A DNA stretch of 20,720 bases from CAYVMD01 sp964452465. GTDB lineage: Bacteria > Armatimonadota > JACIXR01. Under the pieces are notes generated by a model. That model worked only from the letters and a program-made list of their open reading frames with translations, searched no databases and was not told where the DNA came from. Where the stretch lies: positions 1 to 20,720 of the forward strand of contig CAYVMD010000036.1 of the NCBI GenBank assembly GCA_964452465.1. Reading direction: 5' to 3'. Positions 1 to 8,275 of the stretch are shown here, one piece after another (the stretch's first letter is position 1; the number at the start of each line of letters is the position of its first letter). The translations under genes and the position numbers were made by a program.

Positions 1-77
<77 letters not shown>

Positions 78-140
78 TTTTTTTAATGCCCCCCCTAACT
101 TGAACGACTCTCCCTTTTGCTCTTGCCGGAACGCGATTTA

Positions 141-169
141 TTGACCATTCATCCTTTTTGCCATACACT
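141..169 (+). promoter_or_regulatory. Candidate sigma-70-type promoter for the GH172 gene
   Basis: A TTGACC box (141-146) and a TACACT box (164-169) are separated by 17 bp. Transcription would start near 176, giving a leader of about 28 nt that contains a strong Shine-Dalgarno (AAAAGGAGG, 187-195) eight bases before the ATG at 204. The -10 box matches consensus at 4 of 6 positions, so this is a moderate-strength prediction. The T-run after the tRNA gene (78-84) separates it from the tRNA transcript. Confidence 0.5.
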
Positions 170-203
170 TTCCCCAAAATCACTTTAAAAGGAGGGATTC
201 TTT

Positions 204-1214
204 ATGGATTGGAAGAAGCATGGCCTTTGGGGTAGCCCTCTTGCTGGTTTACCCTACCTGCGTAATTACAAGGTGAGGAGGGAATCGAGTTGGGACAGGA
301 CAGGGGGAAATAAGGACTGGGGGGAGGTTGCTCCAGGAGAGCGAAAAATCCTTGCTGATATTAAGGGACCTGCTTGCATAAAGCACATCTGGACCACTCT
401 TTTCTCCCAAGATCCTTATTACCTTCGCAAAACCCTTCTCCGTGCCTATTGGGACGAGGAAGAGGACCCTAGTATAGACTCTCCCATCGGTGATTTCTTC
501 GGTATGGGGCATAATGTAGTCAAGCATTTTATCTCCCTTCCCCTCACTATGACCTGCGATAAAGGTTTCAATTCCTATTTCCCTATGCCCTTTAATAAGA
601 GTGGACGCATAGAAGTGGTCAATGAATCCGATGTCCCCTTGGGCATTTATTTCCACATAGATTACGAGATCTATGAAGAACCATTGCAAAACATCGGGTA
701 TTTTCACGCTAAATGGCGCAGGGAGAAGAGGACGGAACCCGTCTCGGGGGGGATAAACCTTACGGGAGAGGAAAATTACCTCATTTTGGAGGCTAAGGGA
801 CATGGTCATTATGTGGGTTGTATCCTCAGCGTCCACGGACTTGCTCCTGAATGGTGGGGCGAGGGAGATGATATGATTTTCATCGATGGCGATGTTTGGC
901 CTCCTTCCCTTCATGGGACGGGGACGGAGGACTATTTCTGTGCTGCTTGGGGCTTCAACAGGGAGTTCTATGGTCCCTACCATGGGTTCCCCCTCAAGGG
1001 CAATGAGGATTGGACGGGTAAGCATTCCGCCTACCGTTTCCATATCGAAGAGCCCGTCGTCTTTCATGAATACATCAGGGTTACAATAGAACACGGGCAT
1101 GCCAACGATAGAGCAGATGATATATCCTCCGTCGCTTATTGGTACCAGACCGAGCCCCATTATAACTTCTCCCCGATGCCCCCAGTGGAGGAACGAATAC
1201 CAAGGGAGGGGTGA
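204..1214 (+). CDS. GH172 / DUF2961 family glycoside hydrolase-like protein
   Basis: This 336-residue protein is recognisable as DUF2961, now glycoside hydrolase family 172. Characterised members act on alpha-D-fructofuranosides or alpha-D-arabinofuranosides and assemble as jelly-roll oligomers. Family features seen are an N-terminal segment with SSWDRTGGNKDW (about 28-39), the WWGEGDD segment (217-223), and the signature GTGTEDYFCAAWG (238-250) followed by YGPYHGFP. The two acidic residues Glu220 and Glu242 have the spacing expected for the catalytic pair, but that mapping is an inference. No signal peptide is visible, so the enzyme appears cytoplasmic and probably acts on imported oligosaccharides. 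The start at 204 is supported by AAAAGGAGG eight bases upstream. The stop (TGA 1212-1214) overlaps a GTG at 1211, suggesting coupling to the next gene. Substrate is unknown. Confidence 0.85.
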   Translation: MDWKKHGLWGSPLAGLPYLRNYKVRRESSWDRTGGNKDWGEVAPGERKILADIKGPACIKHIWTTLFSQDPYYLRKTLLRAYWDEEEDPSIDSPIGDFFGMGHNVVKHFISLPLTMTCDKGFNSYFPMPFNKSGRIEVVNESDVPLGIYFHIDYEIYEEPLQNIGYFHAKWRREKRTEPVSGGINLTGEENYLILEAKGHGHYVGCILSVHGLAPEWWGEGDDMIFIDGDVWPPSLHGTGTEDYFCAAWGFNREFYGPYHGFPLKGNEDWTGKHSAYRFHIEEPVVFHEYIRVTIEHGHANDRADDISSVAYWYQTEPHYNFSPMPPVEERIPREG

Positions 1215-1286
1215 GAGTTAATAGAGAGAAAGAAGCGGAAGAGGCTCAGGTTACTCATTCTTGCTTTTCTCCTACTGGGAGGAGGT
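1211..1286 (+). other. In-frame N-terminal extension of the next gene without a normal start codon
   Basis: Reading back from 1287 in the same frame there is no stop until the TGA at 1212-1214. The region encodes a basic stretch (ERKKRKRLRL) followed by a hydrophobic run (LLILAFLLLGGGV) that joins the hydrophobic AFFLF at 1290-1304. Together these form one convincing membrane anchor. No ATG, GTG or TTG lies in this frame upstream of 1287. The options are an ATA start at 1221, about 10 bases after GGGAGGGG, or a GTG at 1211 in another frame (overlapping the previous stop as GTGA) with one extra base between 1211 and about 1232. Confidence 0.6.
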
Positions 1287-1898
1287 GTGGCGTTTTTCCT
1301 TTTTTCCTCCCATAAAAGCAAACAGGAGCTTTTGCGGAGAAAAATAGAGGCACGGGGAGGCAGTCCCATCACCCAGGTGGAGGTTCCGATGCCCGATCTC
1401 GTTCAGGAACCCATAACCCAAGCGCCATCCTATCCCTATGAACTGCCCTATAGGGAGGAAGTCATCGGATACCTTAACGCCCTCCAAGAAATCTTGAAAC
1501 AATGGGAGGAGACGGAGAATTTAGATGTAGCCCTTCGCATGAGACAGTTGGCGGAGATGCTCTCCCTCCTGGAGGAGGAAAGCAATACCCAGGATATATT
1601 GCAAGGGTACGATTATTACATAACCCAGAAACAAAATGTTCTGCAGGCTCTGCTTTCCCTCTCTCCCCCTCCTCCCTGTATAAATCTCCATTATCATTAC
1701 AAGACCGCCTTCGAGGAGTCCATCAGAGCCATAGCGGGGATAAAGGATGGTTTAATCAGAGGGGATGTAAGTTATGTCATATCCATGCTGAAATATCAGG
1801 TCTCCGCGCAGCGCCATGTCGCTCAAGCAGAAAGCGAGGAGGACAGCATTCGCAGGAGATACGGACTTCCCCCTCGTGCTTTTAGCATTATCCACTAA
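1287..1898 (+). CDS. Hypothetical membrane-anchored protein, helical, start uncertain
   Basis: I do not recognise this family. From the first legal start (GTG 1287) it has 203 residues, but that start has its purine-rich Shine-Dalgarno directly against it and cuts a transmembrane segment in half. The true product is therefore probably about 225 residues: a basic N-terminus, one membrane helix, and then a body of roughly 190 residues on the far side of the membrane. The body starts with a Pro-rich linker (VPMPDLVQEPITQAPSYPY), continues with two long charged helical stretches, a short Pro run (SPPPPC), and a third helical region, and ends RRRYGLPPRAF. It contains a single cysteine and no recognisable catalytic motif. 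It follows the GH172 gene directly and probably shares its promoter. It ends 6 bases before the stop of the oppositely oriented protease gene. Confidence 0.6.
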   Translation: MAFFLFSSHKSKQELLRRKIEARGGSPITQVEVPMPDLVQEPITQAPSYPYELPYREEVIGYLNALQEILKQWEETENLDVALRMRQLAEMLSLLEEESNTQDILQGYDYYITQKQNVLQALLSLSPPPPCINLHYHYKTAFEESIRAIAGIKDGLIRGDVSYVISMLKYQVSAQRHVAQAESEEDSIRRRYGLPPRAFSIIH

Positions 1899-1904
1899 GG
1901 AGTT

Positions 1905-2513
1905 TCATCCTCCCAGGAGGAAATGCAACAGTTGTTGGTAAAGACCGATGATGTATGAGAAAAGAGGGCTAATTATGAAGATGAGAAGGACGATGGGACC
2001 ATATTGTTCTAAGCGAAGATAGGAGTAAGCATAGCGACGTGGGAGGAGTTCCGCTAATATTTTGGAACCATCAAGGGGAGGGATAGGGATTAGATTGAAG
2101 AGGGCAAGTAGAAGGTTGATAGCGACTCCTATCCCGAAGAATAGCGCCAAGAAGGGGACGAAAGGCTTGAGGAGGTAATATATGAAGAGACAACCAAGAG
2201 CGACTAAAATATTTGCCCCCACCCCTGCAATGGAGACGAGTATCGTGTCGCGACGAGGATTATGCAGGTTGTAAAAATTAACGGGGACCGGTTTTGCCCA
2301 TCCGAAGCCTACTCCTATCATGGCTGAAATGAGGAACATCAATGCCCCGATGGGATCGAAGTGGGCGCGTGGGTCCAAAGTGAGCCTTCCATAGTACTTG
2401 GCGGTGGGATCGCCCAACTTCCAAGCAACCCAACCATGGGCATATTCGTGTAGCACTATGCCCAGGATGAAAAAAGGCGAAGCAACGATCAAGTAGAGGA
2501 GCCTGTCTGCCAT
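1905..2513 (-). CDS. Site-2-type membrane zinc metalloprotease (peptidase M50)
   Basis: A 202-residue integral membrane protein with the metalloprotease motif HEYAH (His22, Glu23, His26) in its first membrane segment. The second family signature, NLIPIPPLDG (140-149), supplies the third zinc ligand Asp148. Four to six hydrophobic segments can be seen (about 5-27, 55-75, 92-115, 120-142, 172-197). It is the short form without a PDZ domain, like the YwhC group, rather than RseP. Such enzymes cleave membrane-embedded substrates, but no substrate is apparent here. The ATG at 2513 has GAGAGG seven bases upstream. The reading frame overlaps the end of the tRNA nucleotidyltransferase gene by 25 bp, so it is the last gene of a three-gene operon starting at lysA. 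Confidence 0.93.
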   Translation of the reverse strand: MADRLLYLIVASPFFILGIVLHEYAHGWVAWKLGDPTAKYYGRLTLDPRAHFDPIGALMFLISAMIGVGFGWAKPVPVNFYNLHNPRRDTILVSIAGVGANILVALGCLFIYYLLKPFVPFLALFFGIGVAINLLLALFNLIPIPPLDGSKILAELLPRRYAYSYLRLEQYGPIVLLIFIISPLFSYIIGLYQQLLHFLLGG

Positions 2514-5047
2514 TTTCTAACCTCTCTTAAAGCGAGCTCTATCTCTTCCTCCTTGGTTTTTATCTTTCCGTTTATCTTTGCCCTTAAAACGACCTTTAGA
2601 GCCTTGCCAATCCCCGGCCCTGCGGGCGCGCCTAATTTTAGTAGGTCCTCTCCAGTTATGGAGAGGGAAATATGCCGTAGTTCTCGCAAAAATAGGGTTA
2701 CTCTCCTCCTAATATTTCTTCCCCCCTTTGCCTTTATCCACAGGATCGTCTCCAAAGGTAGACCCTGAAGAGCCTCGTAAATATCGCTCCTTTTCATTCG
2801 TTGCCGTGAGAGGGCTTCCATAACCGGGATGCTTTCTTCGATGTAAAGGAGCTTCTCCCGTTGGGAAGAGGTTAGGTTTAATCTGTGGGCTACCTGGAGG
2901 AGCTCCCTTCCAGGCAATCCCTCCACCAGGGGGTAAAGGAACAGGAGCCACTTCTCCAACTCCGAATCCAGGCCCTCTGTATTCACCCTTAAGAGGGCAT
3001 TTAGGGATTTCTTGTTCAACGAAAGGGAAGGATGGATGGTAGGGGGGATGTTCAACTCGGACATCCTGTAGAGGCAATAGCGAGGATTTTCCTGGAGCAT
3101 CAATTTCAATTCCTCCCTTATCCGCTCTCCGGAGAGGCGTTGAAAAACGCTTCCCTCCACCGCTTGTCTTGCCAATTTTTCCGTCCAGTTATCCATCTTA
3201 AAGCCCAATTTCGCTTCTAAGCGTATCCCTCTTAATATCCTCGTGGGATCCTCCCAAAAGCTGAGGCTGTGCATAACCCTTATTTTCTTTTGTTGGAGGT
3301 CTTCCTTTCCTCCGAAGTAATCTATTAAAAGCCCGAAATCCAAAGGGTTGAGGGAAAGGGCAAGGGCATTTATGGTGAAATCTCTACGGAAAAGATCTTC
3401 CCTCAAAGAGGCGGGTTCCACGACGGGAAGGACCGCTATATCCGAGTAAAACTCCCTTCGAGCGGTGGCGAAATCTATCTCCATCCCCTGGGGGATGTAT
3501 AAAGTAGCGGTGCCAAACCTGTTATGAAGAACTATCTCCCCCTTTAGCTCTTCTGCCAATTCCTTTCCAAGCGTTATCGCATCTCCCTCCACAACGACAT
3601 CTAAATCCGTTATCTCCCTCCCTAAAAGGATGTCTCTAACCACCCCTCCTACCAAATAGGAACGCATCCCCTTGTTGGAGGCGATCCTACCTATTTTGAC
3701 CAAGATATCCCTCAAGAAGGGGGGGAGATCCTTCAGCATTTCCTCATGCTTCGTCCCCTTCGATTGATATCCGTACAAAGCAGTAAGAATGTCCAGCTTC
3801 GTTATTATCCCTACCACCTTATCTCGATCTACAACCAGTGCTCGCTCGAGGGATCGTTCGTTCATGCGGCGAAGAAGTAATGGTAGGGGCGTTCGAGGTT
3901 GCACAAGGAGGGGCTCTCGAAAGGAAAGGCTCTTCAGGGGATGATCGCCCAAGCCGTATCGAACGCATTTCTCCGCTTCTTGGAGGGAAATTATGCCCAA
4001 AATTTTTCTCCCCTCGACGATCGGCAATCCGCCGAAACCAAAAGCCTTCATCGTTTCCAATGCCCTCTTTATGCTATGGGAGGGTCGAGCGAATTTAACG
4101 GGGAAGGACATTATATCCTCCGCTGTTATATCCCATTTAACTCCCTGAGGCAATAAGCCCTGTAGAAGCTCAAGGGTTTCCTCCAGCGGTTGATGCACCA
4201 CCCCCGAGGCTGCTCTCTTATGCCCTCCACCACCCATCTTGGATATTATCTCTCCTACCTCGAAGATTTCCCCTTTGCTCCTCGCCACTATATAAGTCTT
4301 ATCCCCCACCCCTACAAGCAAAAATAGGGCGTCAATGTCCTCCGTTTCTAAAATCAGGGAAGCAAGTGAAGCGAGATTGAAGGAAAGGATATCTTTGTTT
4401 ATGCTTGCAATTCCCACTCTTACTCCTTTTACCTCTTGATACCTTAAACTGTGAGTCAGGTCGCGTAGGAGTTCTCTTTCCTCTTGAGAAAGGGGAGGGC
4501 GAAGGCAAGAGGAAATAAAGGATGTGTTCGCTCCGCACGATAAGAGGTAGGCAAGAGCCTGAGCATCTTCCTCCGTAGTAGAGTCATAGGTAAGGTAGCC
4601 AGTATCAGAATAAATGCCAAGTGCTAAGAGGGTAGCCTGCCATGGAGTTAAGGGTATTTTCCTTTCCCTTATCATTTGCACAATGATGGAAGTGGCAGAG
4701 CCAAACGGCTCTATCCAAGTTTTCTCTACATTGCTTTCCACCTCTATCTCCAAAAGGTGATGGTCTATTATGACGAGAGGAATCCCCCTTCTCTTAATCT
4801 CTTCGCCTACCTTCCCTACCCTCCGCAGGGAGGAAACATCCACTAATATCGCCCTTTTCACCTCTTCCCATTCTATCTCCTCACTACTACGAAGAGGGAG
4901 CACGGTGGCGTAATGAGAGAGGAGCTCCTTTGGATAAGAAGCCCCCTCCGGCTGAATGGGTATGGCTTGAGGGAATAGAAGATATCCCCCTAACAGACAA
5001 GCCAGAGCGTCTGCATCTGGAGATTTATGGGTTAGGATTATGTCCAT
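2489..5047 (-). CDS. DHH-DHHA1-CBS-CBS-tRNA nucleotidyltransferase fusion (long-form CCA/A-adding enzyme)
   Basis: This 852-residue protein has clear modules in order. The DHH phosphoesterase domain carries HKSPDADA (7-14) and IDHH (94-97), and the DHHA1 part carries GGGGHKRAASG (272-282). Two CBS domains span about 307-425. The class II nucleotidyltransferase head has GGVVRD (467-472) and the metal-binding DLD (Asp481, Asp483), followed by RRDFTINAL (554-562), the nucleotide-template motif EDPTR (599-603) and an RNA-binding C-terminal part. It adds or repairs the 3' CCA of tRNA. Comparable long proteins, such as the Aquifex aeolicus A-adding enzyme, add only the terminal A, so a split CC-/A-adding system is possible. 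The DHH half may be a nanoRNase- or phosphatase-like activity. Its ATG overlaps the lysA stop (TAATG), indicating translational coupling. Confidence 0.95.
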   Translation of the reverse strand: MDIILTHKSPDADALACLLGGYLLFPQAIPIQPEGASYPKELLSHYATVLPLRSSEEIEWEEVKRAILVDVSSLRRVGKVGEEIKRRGIPLVIIDHHLLEIEVESNVEKTWIEPFGSATSIIVQMIRERKIPLTPWQATLLALGIYSDTGYLTYDSTTEEDAQALAYLLSCGANTSFISSCLRPPLSQEERELLRDLTHSLRYQEVKGVRVGIASINKDILSFNLASLASLILETEDIDALFLLVGVGDKTYIVARSKGEIFEVGEIISKMGGGGHKRAASGVVHQPLEETLELLQGLLPQGVKWDITAEDIMSFPVKFARPSHSIKRALETMKAFGFGGLPIVEGRKILGIISLQEAEKCVRYGLGDHPLKSLSFREPLLVQPRTPLPLLLRRMNERSLERALVVDRDKVVGIITKLDILTALYGYQSKGTKHEEMLKDLPPFLRDILVKIGRIASNKGMRSYLVGGVVRDILLGREITDLDVVVEGDAITLGKELAEELKGEIVLHNRFGTATLYIPQGMEIDFATARREFYSDIAVLPVVEPASLREDLFRRDFTINALALSLNPLDFGLLIDYFGGKEDLQQKKIRVMHSLSFWEDPTRILRGIRLEAKLGFKMDNWTEKLARQAVEGSVFQRLSGERIREELKLMLQENPRYCLYRMSELNIPPTIHPSLSLNKKSLNALLRVNTEGLDSELEKWLLFLYPLVEGLPGRELLQVAHRLNLTSSQREKLLYIEESIPVMEALSRQRMKRSDIYEALQGLPLETILWIKAKGGRNIRRRVTLFLRELRHISLSITGEDLLKLGAPAGPGIGKALKVVLRAKINGKIKTKEEEIELALREVRKWQTGSST

Positions 5048-6381
5048 TAGCCCTGCAACCTGGGAGGTATAACATCCATCCTTATCAGATCCTCATAGGT
5101 CTCCCGGCGGACGATTAGATCCGCCTTACCATCCTTAACCAACACAGCAGCTGGGCGAGGGAAGCGGTTGTAATTGCTCGCCATAGAATAGGTGTAGGCA
5201 CCCGTGGATTGCACTGCTAAGATGTCGCCCGGCTCCAGGGGAGGAAGCATGATATCCCATATGAGGACATCCGTTTCACAATGCTTACCCGCAATTGTAT
5301 AGAGGGTGGTGGAGGGTAAATTTGCTTTATTCGCCACGATTGCCTCATATTTTGCATTATACAATTGGGGGCGAGGGTTATCCGACATGCCTCCATCTAC
5401 CATCGCGTATTTCCTTTCCCAGGGGTGCCCATTCTTGGAGAGCATAACGCTTTTAATAGCTCCTATCCTATATAAAGTAACACCCGCTTCTCCCACTATG
5501 GAGCGCCCAGGCTCTATGAAGAGACGAGGTAAAGAGAGCCCTGTTTCTTTCGTTGCTTTCTCGATCCTCCTACATAACCTCTTCACGAAAGTCTCTATGC
5601 TTGGCGGGTTGTGTTTGGAAAGATATCTAATTCCCAAACCGCCTCCCATGTCCAATTCCCGCAATTCGATCCCCAATTTTTCCTTTACCTCTTTCATGAA
5701 TTCCACCATCAATTGGGCAGCCTTCAGCACGGGACCGATGCTTAAGAGTTGAGAACCTATATGGCAATGAATCCCCAGTAGATCTATCCCCTCCATCTTG
5801 CTCGCTAACCGTATCCCCTCTAAGGCTTGCCCATTCTTAAGGTTGAAACCGAATTTTGTATCCACCTGCCCGGTATCTATAAACCGGTGAGTGTGAGGAT
5901 CTATGCCCGGGGTTACCCTTAAAAGGATGTTTGCCTTCTTGCTTTTCTGAAGACAAAGGTCGTTTAGCATCTCCAACTCGTAAAAATTATCCACCACTAT
6001 CCTTGCTACTCCATTATCCAGTGCTAAGGAGAGCTCTTCCAGGGATTTGTTGTTGCCATGGAGAAGTATCCTTTCCCTTGGGAAATCCGCTTTAAGAGCG
6101 GTATAAAGCTCCCCTCCTGAGGAAACATCCAGCCACAATCCTTCCTCCTCTACTATTTTACACATGCCTAAAGTGAGGAAGGCTTTGCCCGCGTAAACTA
6201 CCACGCTCTCCTCTTTGTAAAATCTCCTTAACGACTCCCTGTAAAGGCGGCAATTTTCTCTCACTAACGCCTCGTCTATCACATAAAGAGGCGTGCCGAA
6301 TTCCTCGGCTAATTTCACCGCATCGCATCCGCCTATCTCTAGATGCCCTTCATCGTTTATCCTTTGAGTCCCTAATAACAA
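5047..6381 (-). CDS. lysA: Diaminopimelate decarboxylase
   Basis: A 444-residue PLP-dependent fold-type III decarboxylase that converts meso-diaminopimelate to L-lysine, the last step of the DAP pathway. Visible motifs are YAGKAF with the PLP-binding Lys66, HCHIGSQ (205-211), the phosphate-binding GGGLG (246-250), EPGRS (290-294), and the GKHCETD segment with the second-subunit catalytic Cys368, followed by GAYTYSMASNYN. The start is a TTG at 6381 with AGAGGTGA about seven bases upstream; no ATG or GTG fits as well. A strong promoter sits just ahead (6434-6406). Lysine probably does not control it through an L-box riboswitch, because the predicted leader is only about 18 nt. It is the first gene of the operon with the tRNA nucleotidyltransferase and M50 protease. 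Confidence 0.97.
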   Translation of the reverse strand: MLLGTQRINDEGHLEIGGCDAVKLAEEFGTPLYVIDEALVRENCRLYRESLRRFYKEESVVVYAGKAFLTLGMCKIVEEEGLWLDVSSGGELYTALKADFPRERILLHGNNKSLEELSLALDNGVARIVVDNFYELEMLNDLCLQKSKKANILLRVTPGIDPHTHRFIDTGQVDTKFGFNLKNGQALEGIRLASKMEGIDLLGIHCHIGSQLLSIGPVLKAAQLMVEFMKEVKEKLGIELRELDMGGGLGIRYLSKHNPPSIETFVKRLCRRIEKATKETGLSLPRLFIEPGRSIVGEAGVTLYRIGAIKSVMLSKNGHPWERKYAMVDGGMSDNPRPQLYNAKYEAIVANKANLPSTTLYTIAGKHCETDVLIWDIMLPPLEPGDILAVQSTGAYTYSMASNYNRFPRPAAVLVKDGKADLIVRRETYEDLIRMDVIPPRLQG

Positions 6382-6405
6382 GAAGTATCACCTCTACGAA
6401 GGAAA

Positions 6406-6434
6406 ATTTTAATTGGTTTTAACAGAGATGTCAA
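6406..6434 (-). promoter_or_regulatory. lysA operon promoter
   Basis: On the minus strand an exact TTGACA box (6434 to 6429) lies 17 bp before TAAAAT (6411 to 6406). Transcription is predicted to begin near 6399, leaving a leader of roughly 18 nt that carries the AGAGGTGA Shine-Dalgarno of lysA. The near-consensus boxes and spacing make this one of the best promoters in the window. Confidence 0.75.
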
Positions 6435-6527
6435 ATAGCCCGGGATAGCGACCCTTTTTATTATATCGTTTTTGACTCTTAAGGTTTAGTCATTCATGGC
6501 TTCCCCTGGGTTCTGGGGCATTTGTTC

Positions 6528-6556
6528 TTTACAGGAGTCTCCCTTTGAAATATAAT
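6528..6556 (+). promoter_or_regulatory. Promoter of the cobalamin-binding gene, placed for a leaderless mRNA
   Basis: TTTACA (6528-6533) and a consensus TATAAT (6551-6556) are separated by exactly 17 bp. The expected transcription start, 6-8 bases after the -10 box, falls on or next to the A of the ATG at 6563. No Shine-Dalgarno is present in the six bases between the -10 box and the start codon. Confidence 0.75.
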
Positions 6557-6562
6557 TAAAAA

Positions 6563-8275
6563 ATGCCTAAGGTATTAGCTGGCGCTATAGGAAACTGCAT
6601 TCACATAGCAGGAGTGATTAACTTCCTCCGTTTAGCGGAATCCCTTGGCTATGAAACGATCTTTCTGGGACCCGCAGTTGGGGTAGAGGAATTCGTGCAA
6701 GCAATAGAGGAGCAAAAACCAGATATAGTGGGGGTGAGCTATCGGCTAACCCCCGAGGTGGCGGGAAAATTATTGCAGGAATTTAAGAGGTTATTGGAAG
6801 AAAGAGGGCTTATAGAAGGACGTAAGTTCGCCTTCGGGGGGACGCCTCCCGTTTGCGAAGAGGCGAAGAAGATAGGGCTTTTCTCCGCTCTTTTCACCGG
6901 CTATGAGCCCGTGGAGGAGGTAATCGCTTTTCTAAAGGGTGAGAAAGGTGCCACCGAGGAGGAAGAGTACGGTGATACCCTCTTGGAGAGGTTGAGGAAG
7001 AAACATCCCTATCCCCTTTTGAGGCATCATTTGGGTCTACCTTCCCTCCAAGAAACCGTGGAAGCAGCAAGGAAGGTGGCTCTCGCTAAGGTTTGTGATG
7101 TTATATCCATAGCTCCCGACCAAAACGCTCAGGAATTCTTCTTCCATCCCGAGGAGATGGACCCTGCACTGGATGGGGCAGGAGGGGTACCTCTTCGGCG
7201 TCCGGAGGATCTCAGAGCTATATATGAAGCAACTCGCTGCGGGAATTTCCCCCTCCTGCGGATATATTCCGGGACGAGGGACCTCTTGAGATGGGCGGAG
7301 TTAGCGGTTGAGACAATAAATAACGCCTGGGCAGCCATCCCCCTCTTTTGGTACAGCGCATTGGACGGGCGTTCCAAGCGTCCCCTTCCGGAGGCGATAA
7401 AGGAAAACCAAGAGGGAATAAAATGGTATGCTCAGAGGGGCATCCCCGTTGAGGTGAATGACCCCCATCAGTGGGGGTTGAGGGATGCTCACGATGCACT
7501 GGAGGTGGCGGATGCTTATCTTTGTGCCTATAACGCGAAAAAACTGGGGGTCTCTCATTATGTCGCCCAATATATGTTGAACACCCCACCCCACATATTC
7601 GGTTCAATGGATTTGGCGAAGACCTTAGCGAAGATAGAGATGGTGGAATCCCTGCAGGATGAGAATTTCACTACTTTTAGGCAGGTGCGCACAGGGCTCC
7701 TCGCCCTCTCCGTTGATCTCGAAATGGCGAAGGGACAGCTCGCCTCCTCCATAACCCTTGCCCTTTCTCTAAGACCTCACATCATTCATGTAGTTGGCTA
7801 TTGTGAGGGGGATCATGCTGCGAGAGCGGAGGAGATAATAGAGTCATGCAAGATAGTGCGAGGGGTTCTTAAGAATTATCTCTTCGGGTTACCCGATATG
7901 ACCAGGGATCCCTTGGTGCAAGAGCGTAAGAGACAACTCATAGAAGAAGCGAAATTGATAATAGAATTCATAAGACTATTAGGAGCGGGGAAGGAAGACC
8001 CGCTCGTGGACGCGGAGGTCCTCGCCGAGGCAGTGAGAAGAGGGATATTGGATGCCCCTCAACTAAAGGGCAACCCGTTTGCCTTGGGGATGGTTAAGAC
8101 GAGGGTCGTAGGGGGAGCGGTTTACGCCCTCCATCCCGCATCCGGCAAGGTCCTCTCGGAAAGAGAGAGGCTTTTGGACCTCATAGAAAAGGGATTGCTT
8201 CCCTCCTCCGTTGCCAAAAAGGGAAAGGATTTCCTCCTCTCCTATCCTATCCCTCGCATCGAACACATAAAATAA
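6563..8275 (+). CDS. Cobalamin-binding mutase-like protein (B12-binding domain plus catalytic-barrel-like region)
   Basis: A 570-residue protein. Residues 1-125 look like a B12-binding Rossmann domain: CIHIAG (12-17) sits where DxHxxG is expected, keeping the cobalt-ligand His14 and Gly17 but with Cys in place of Asp. SYRL (59-62) and FGG (91-93) match the other two B12 loops. The rest (about 150-560) resembles the barrel subunit of glutamate (methylaspartate) mutase-type enzymes, most visibly near the C-terminus (GILDAP...GMVKTRVVGGAVY). This suggests a fused, adenosylcobalamin-type carbon-skeleton or amino mutase, but the assignment is by eye and the substrate is unknown. The mRNA appears leaderless. 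The gene converges with the opine dehydrogenase with no intergenic base between the two stop codons. Confidence 0.65.
   Translation: MPKVLAGAIGNCIHIAGVINFLRLAESLGYETIFLGPAVGVEEFVQAIEEQKPDIVGVSYRLTPEVAGKLLQEFKRLLEERGLIEGRKFAFGGTPPVCEEAKKIGLFSALFTGYEPVEEVIAFLKGEKGATEEEEYGDTLLERLRKKHPYPLLRHHLGLPSLQETVEAARKVALAKVCDVISIAPDQNAQEFFFHPEEMDPALDGAGGVPLRRPEDLRAIYEATRCGNFPLLRIYSGTRDLLRWAELAVETINNAWAAIPLFWYSALDGRSKRPLPEAIKENQEGIKWYAQRGIPVEVNDPHQWGLRDAHDALEVADAYLCAYNAKKLGVSHYVAQYMLNTPPHIFGSMDLAKTLAKIEMVESLQDENFTTFRQVRTGLLALSVDLEMAKGQLASSITLALSLRPHIIHVVGYCEGDHAARAEEIIESCKIVRGVLKNYLFGLPDMTRDPLVQERKRQLIEEAKLIIEFIRLLGAGKEDPLVDAEVLAEAVRRGILDAPQLKGNPFALGMVKTRVVGGAVYALHPASGKVLSERERLLDLIEKGLLPSSVAKKGKDFLLSYPIPRIEHIK

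Noticed and set aside
249..1160. Long antisense open frame (303 codons) opposite the GH172 gene
   Set aside because: The plus strand encodes a recognisable conserved family with a good promoter and ribosome binding site; the antisense product shows no family features.
78..1898. GH172 and hypothetical genes as a genomic island inserted at the initiator tRNA
   Set aside because: No integrase, no repeat of the tRNA 3' end and no clear composition change are seen in the window.
1908..1921. Small palindrome TCCTCC-CA-GGAGGA at the convergent gene ends, as a bidirectional terminator
   Set aside because: The stem is short, the loop too small, it overlaps the end of the protease gene, and no T-tract follows on either strand.
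6382..6434. Lysine riboswitch (L-box) ahead of lysA
   Set aside because: The predicted transcription start leaves only about 18 nt of leader; an L-box needs well over 150 nt.
6499..6520. Inverted repeat CCCC...GGGG upstream of the cobalamin-binding gene as an operator
   Set aside because: Only four G:C pairs with an eight-base loop; too short to call.
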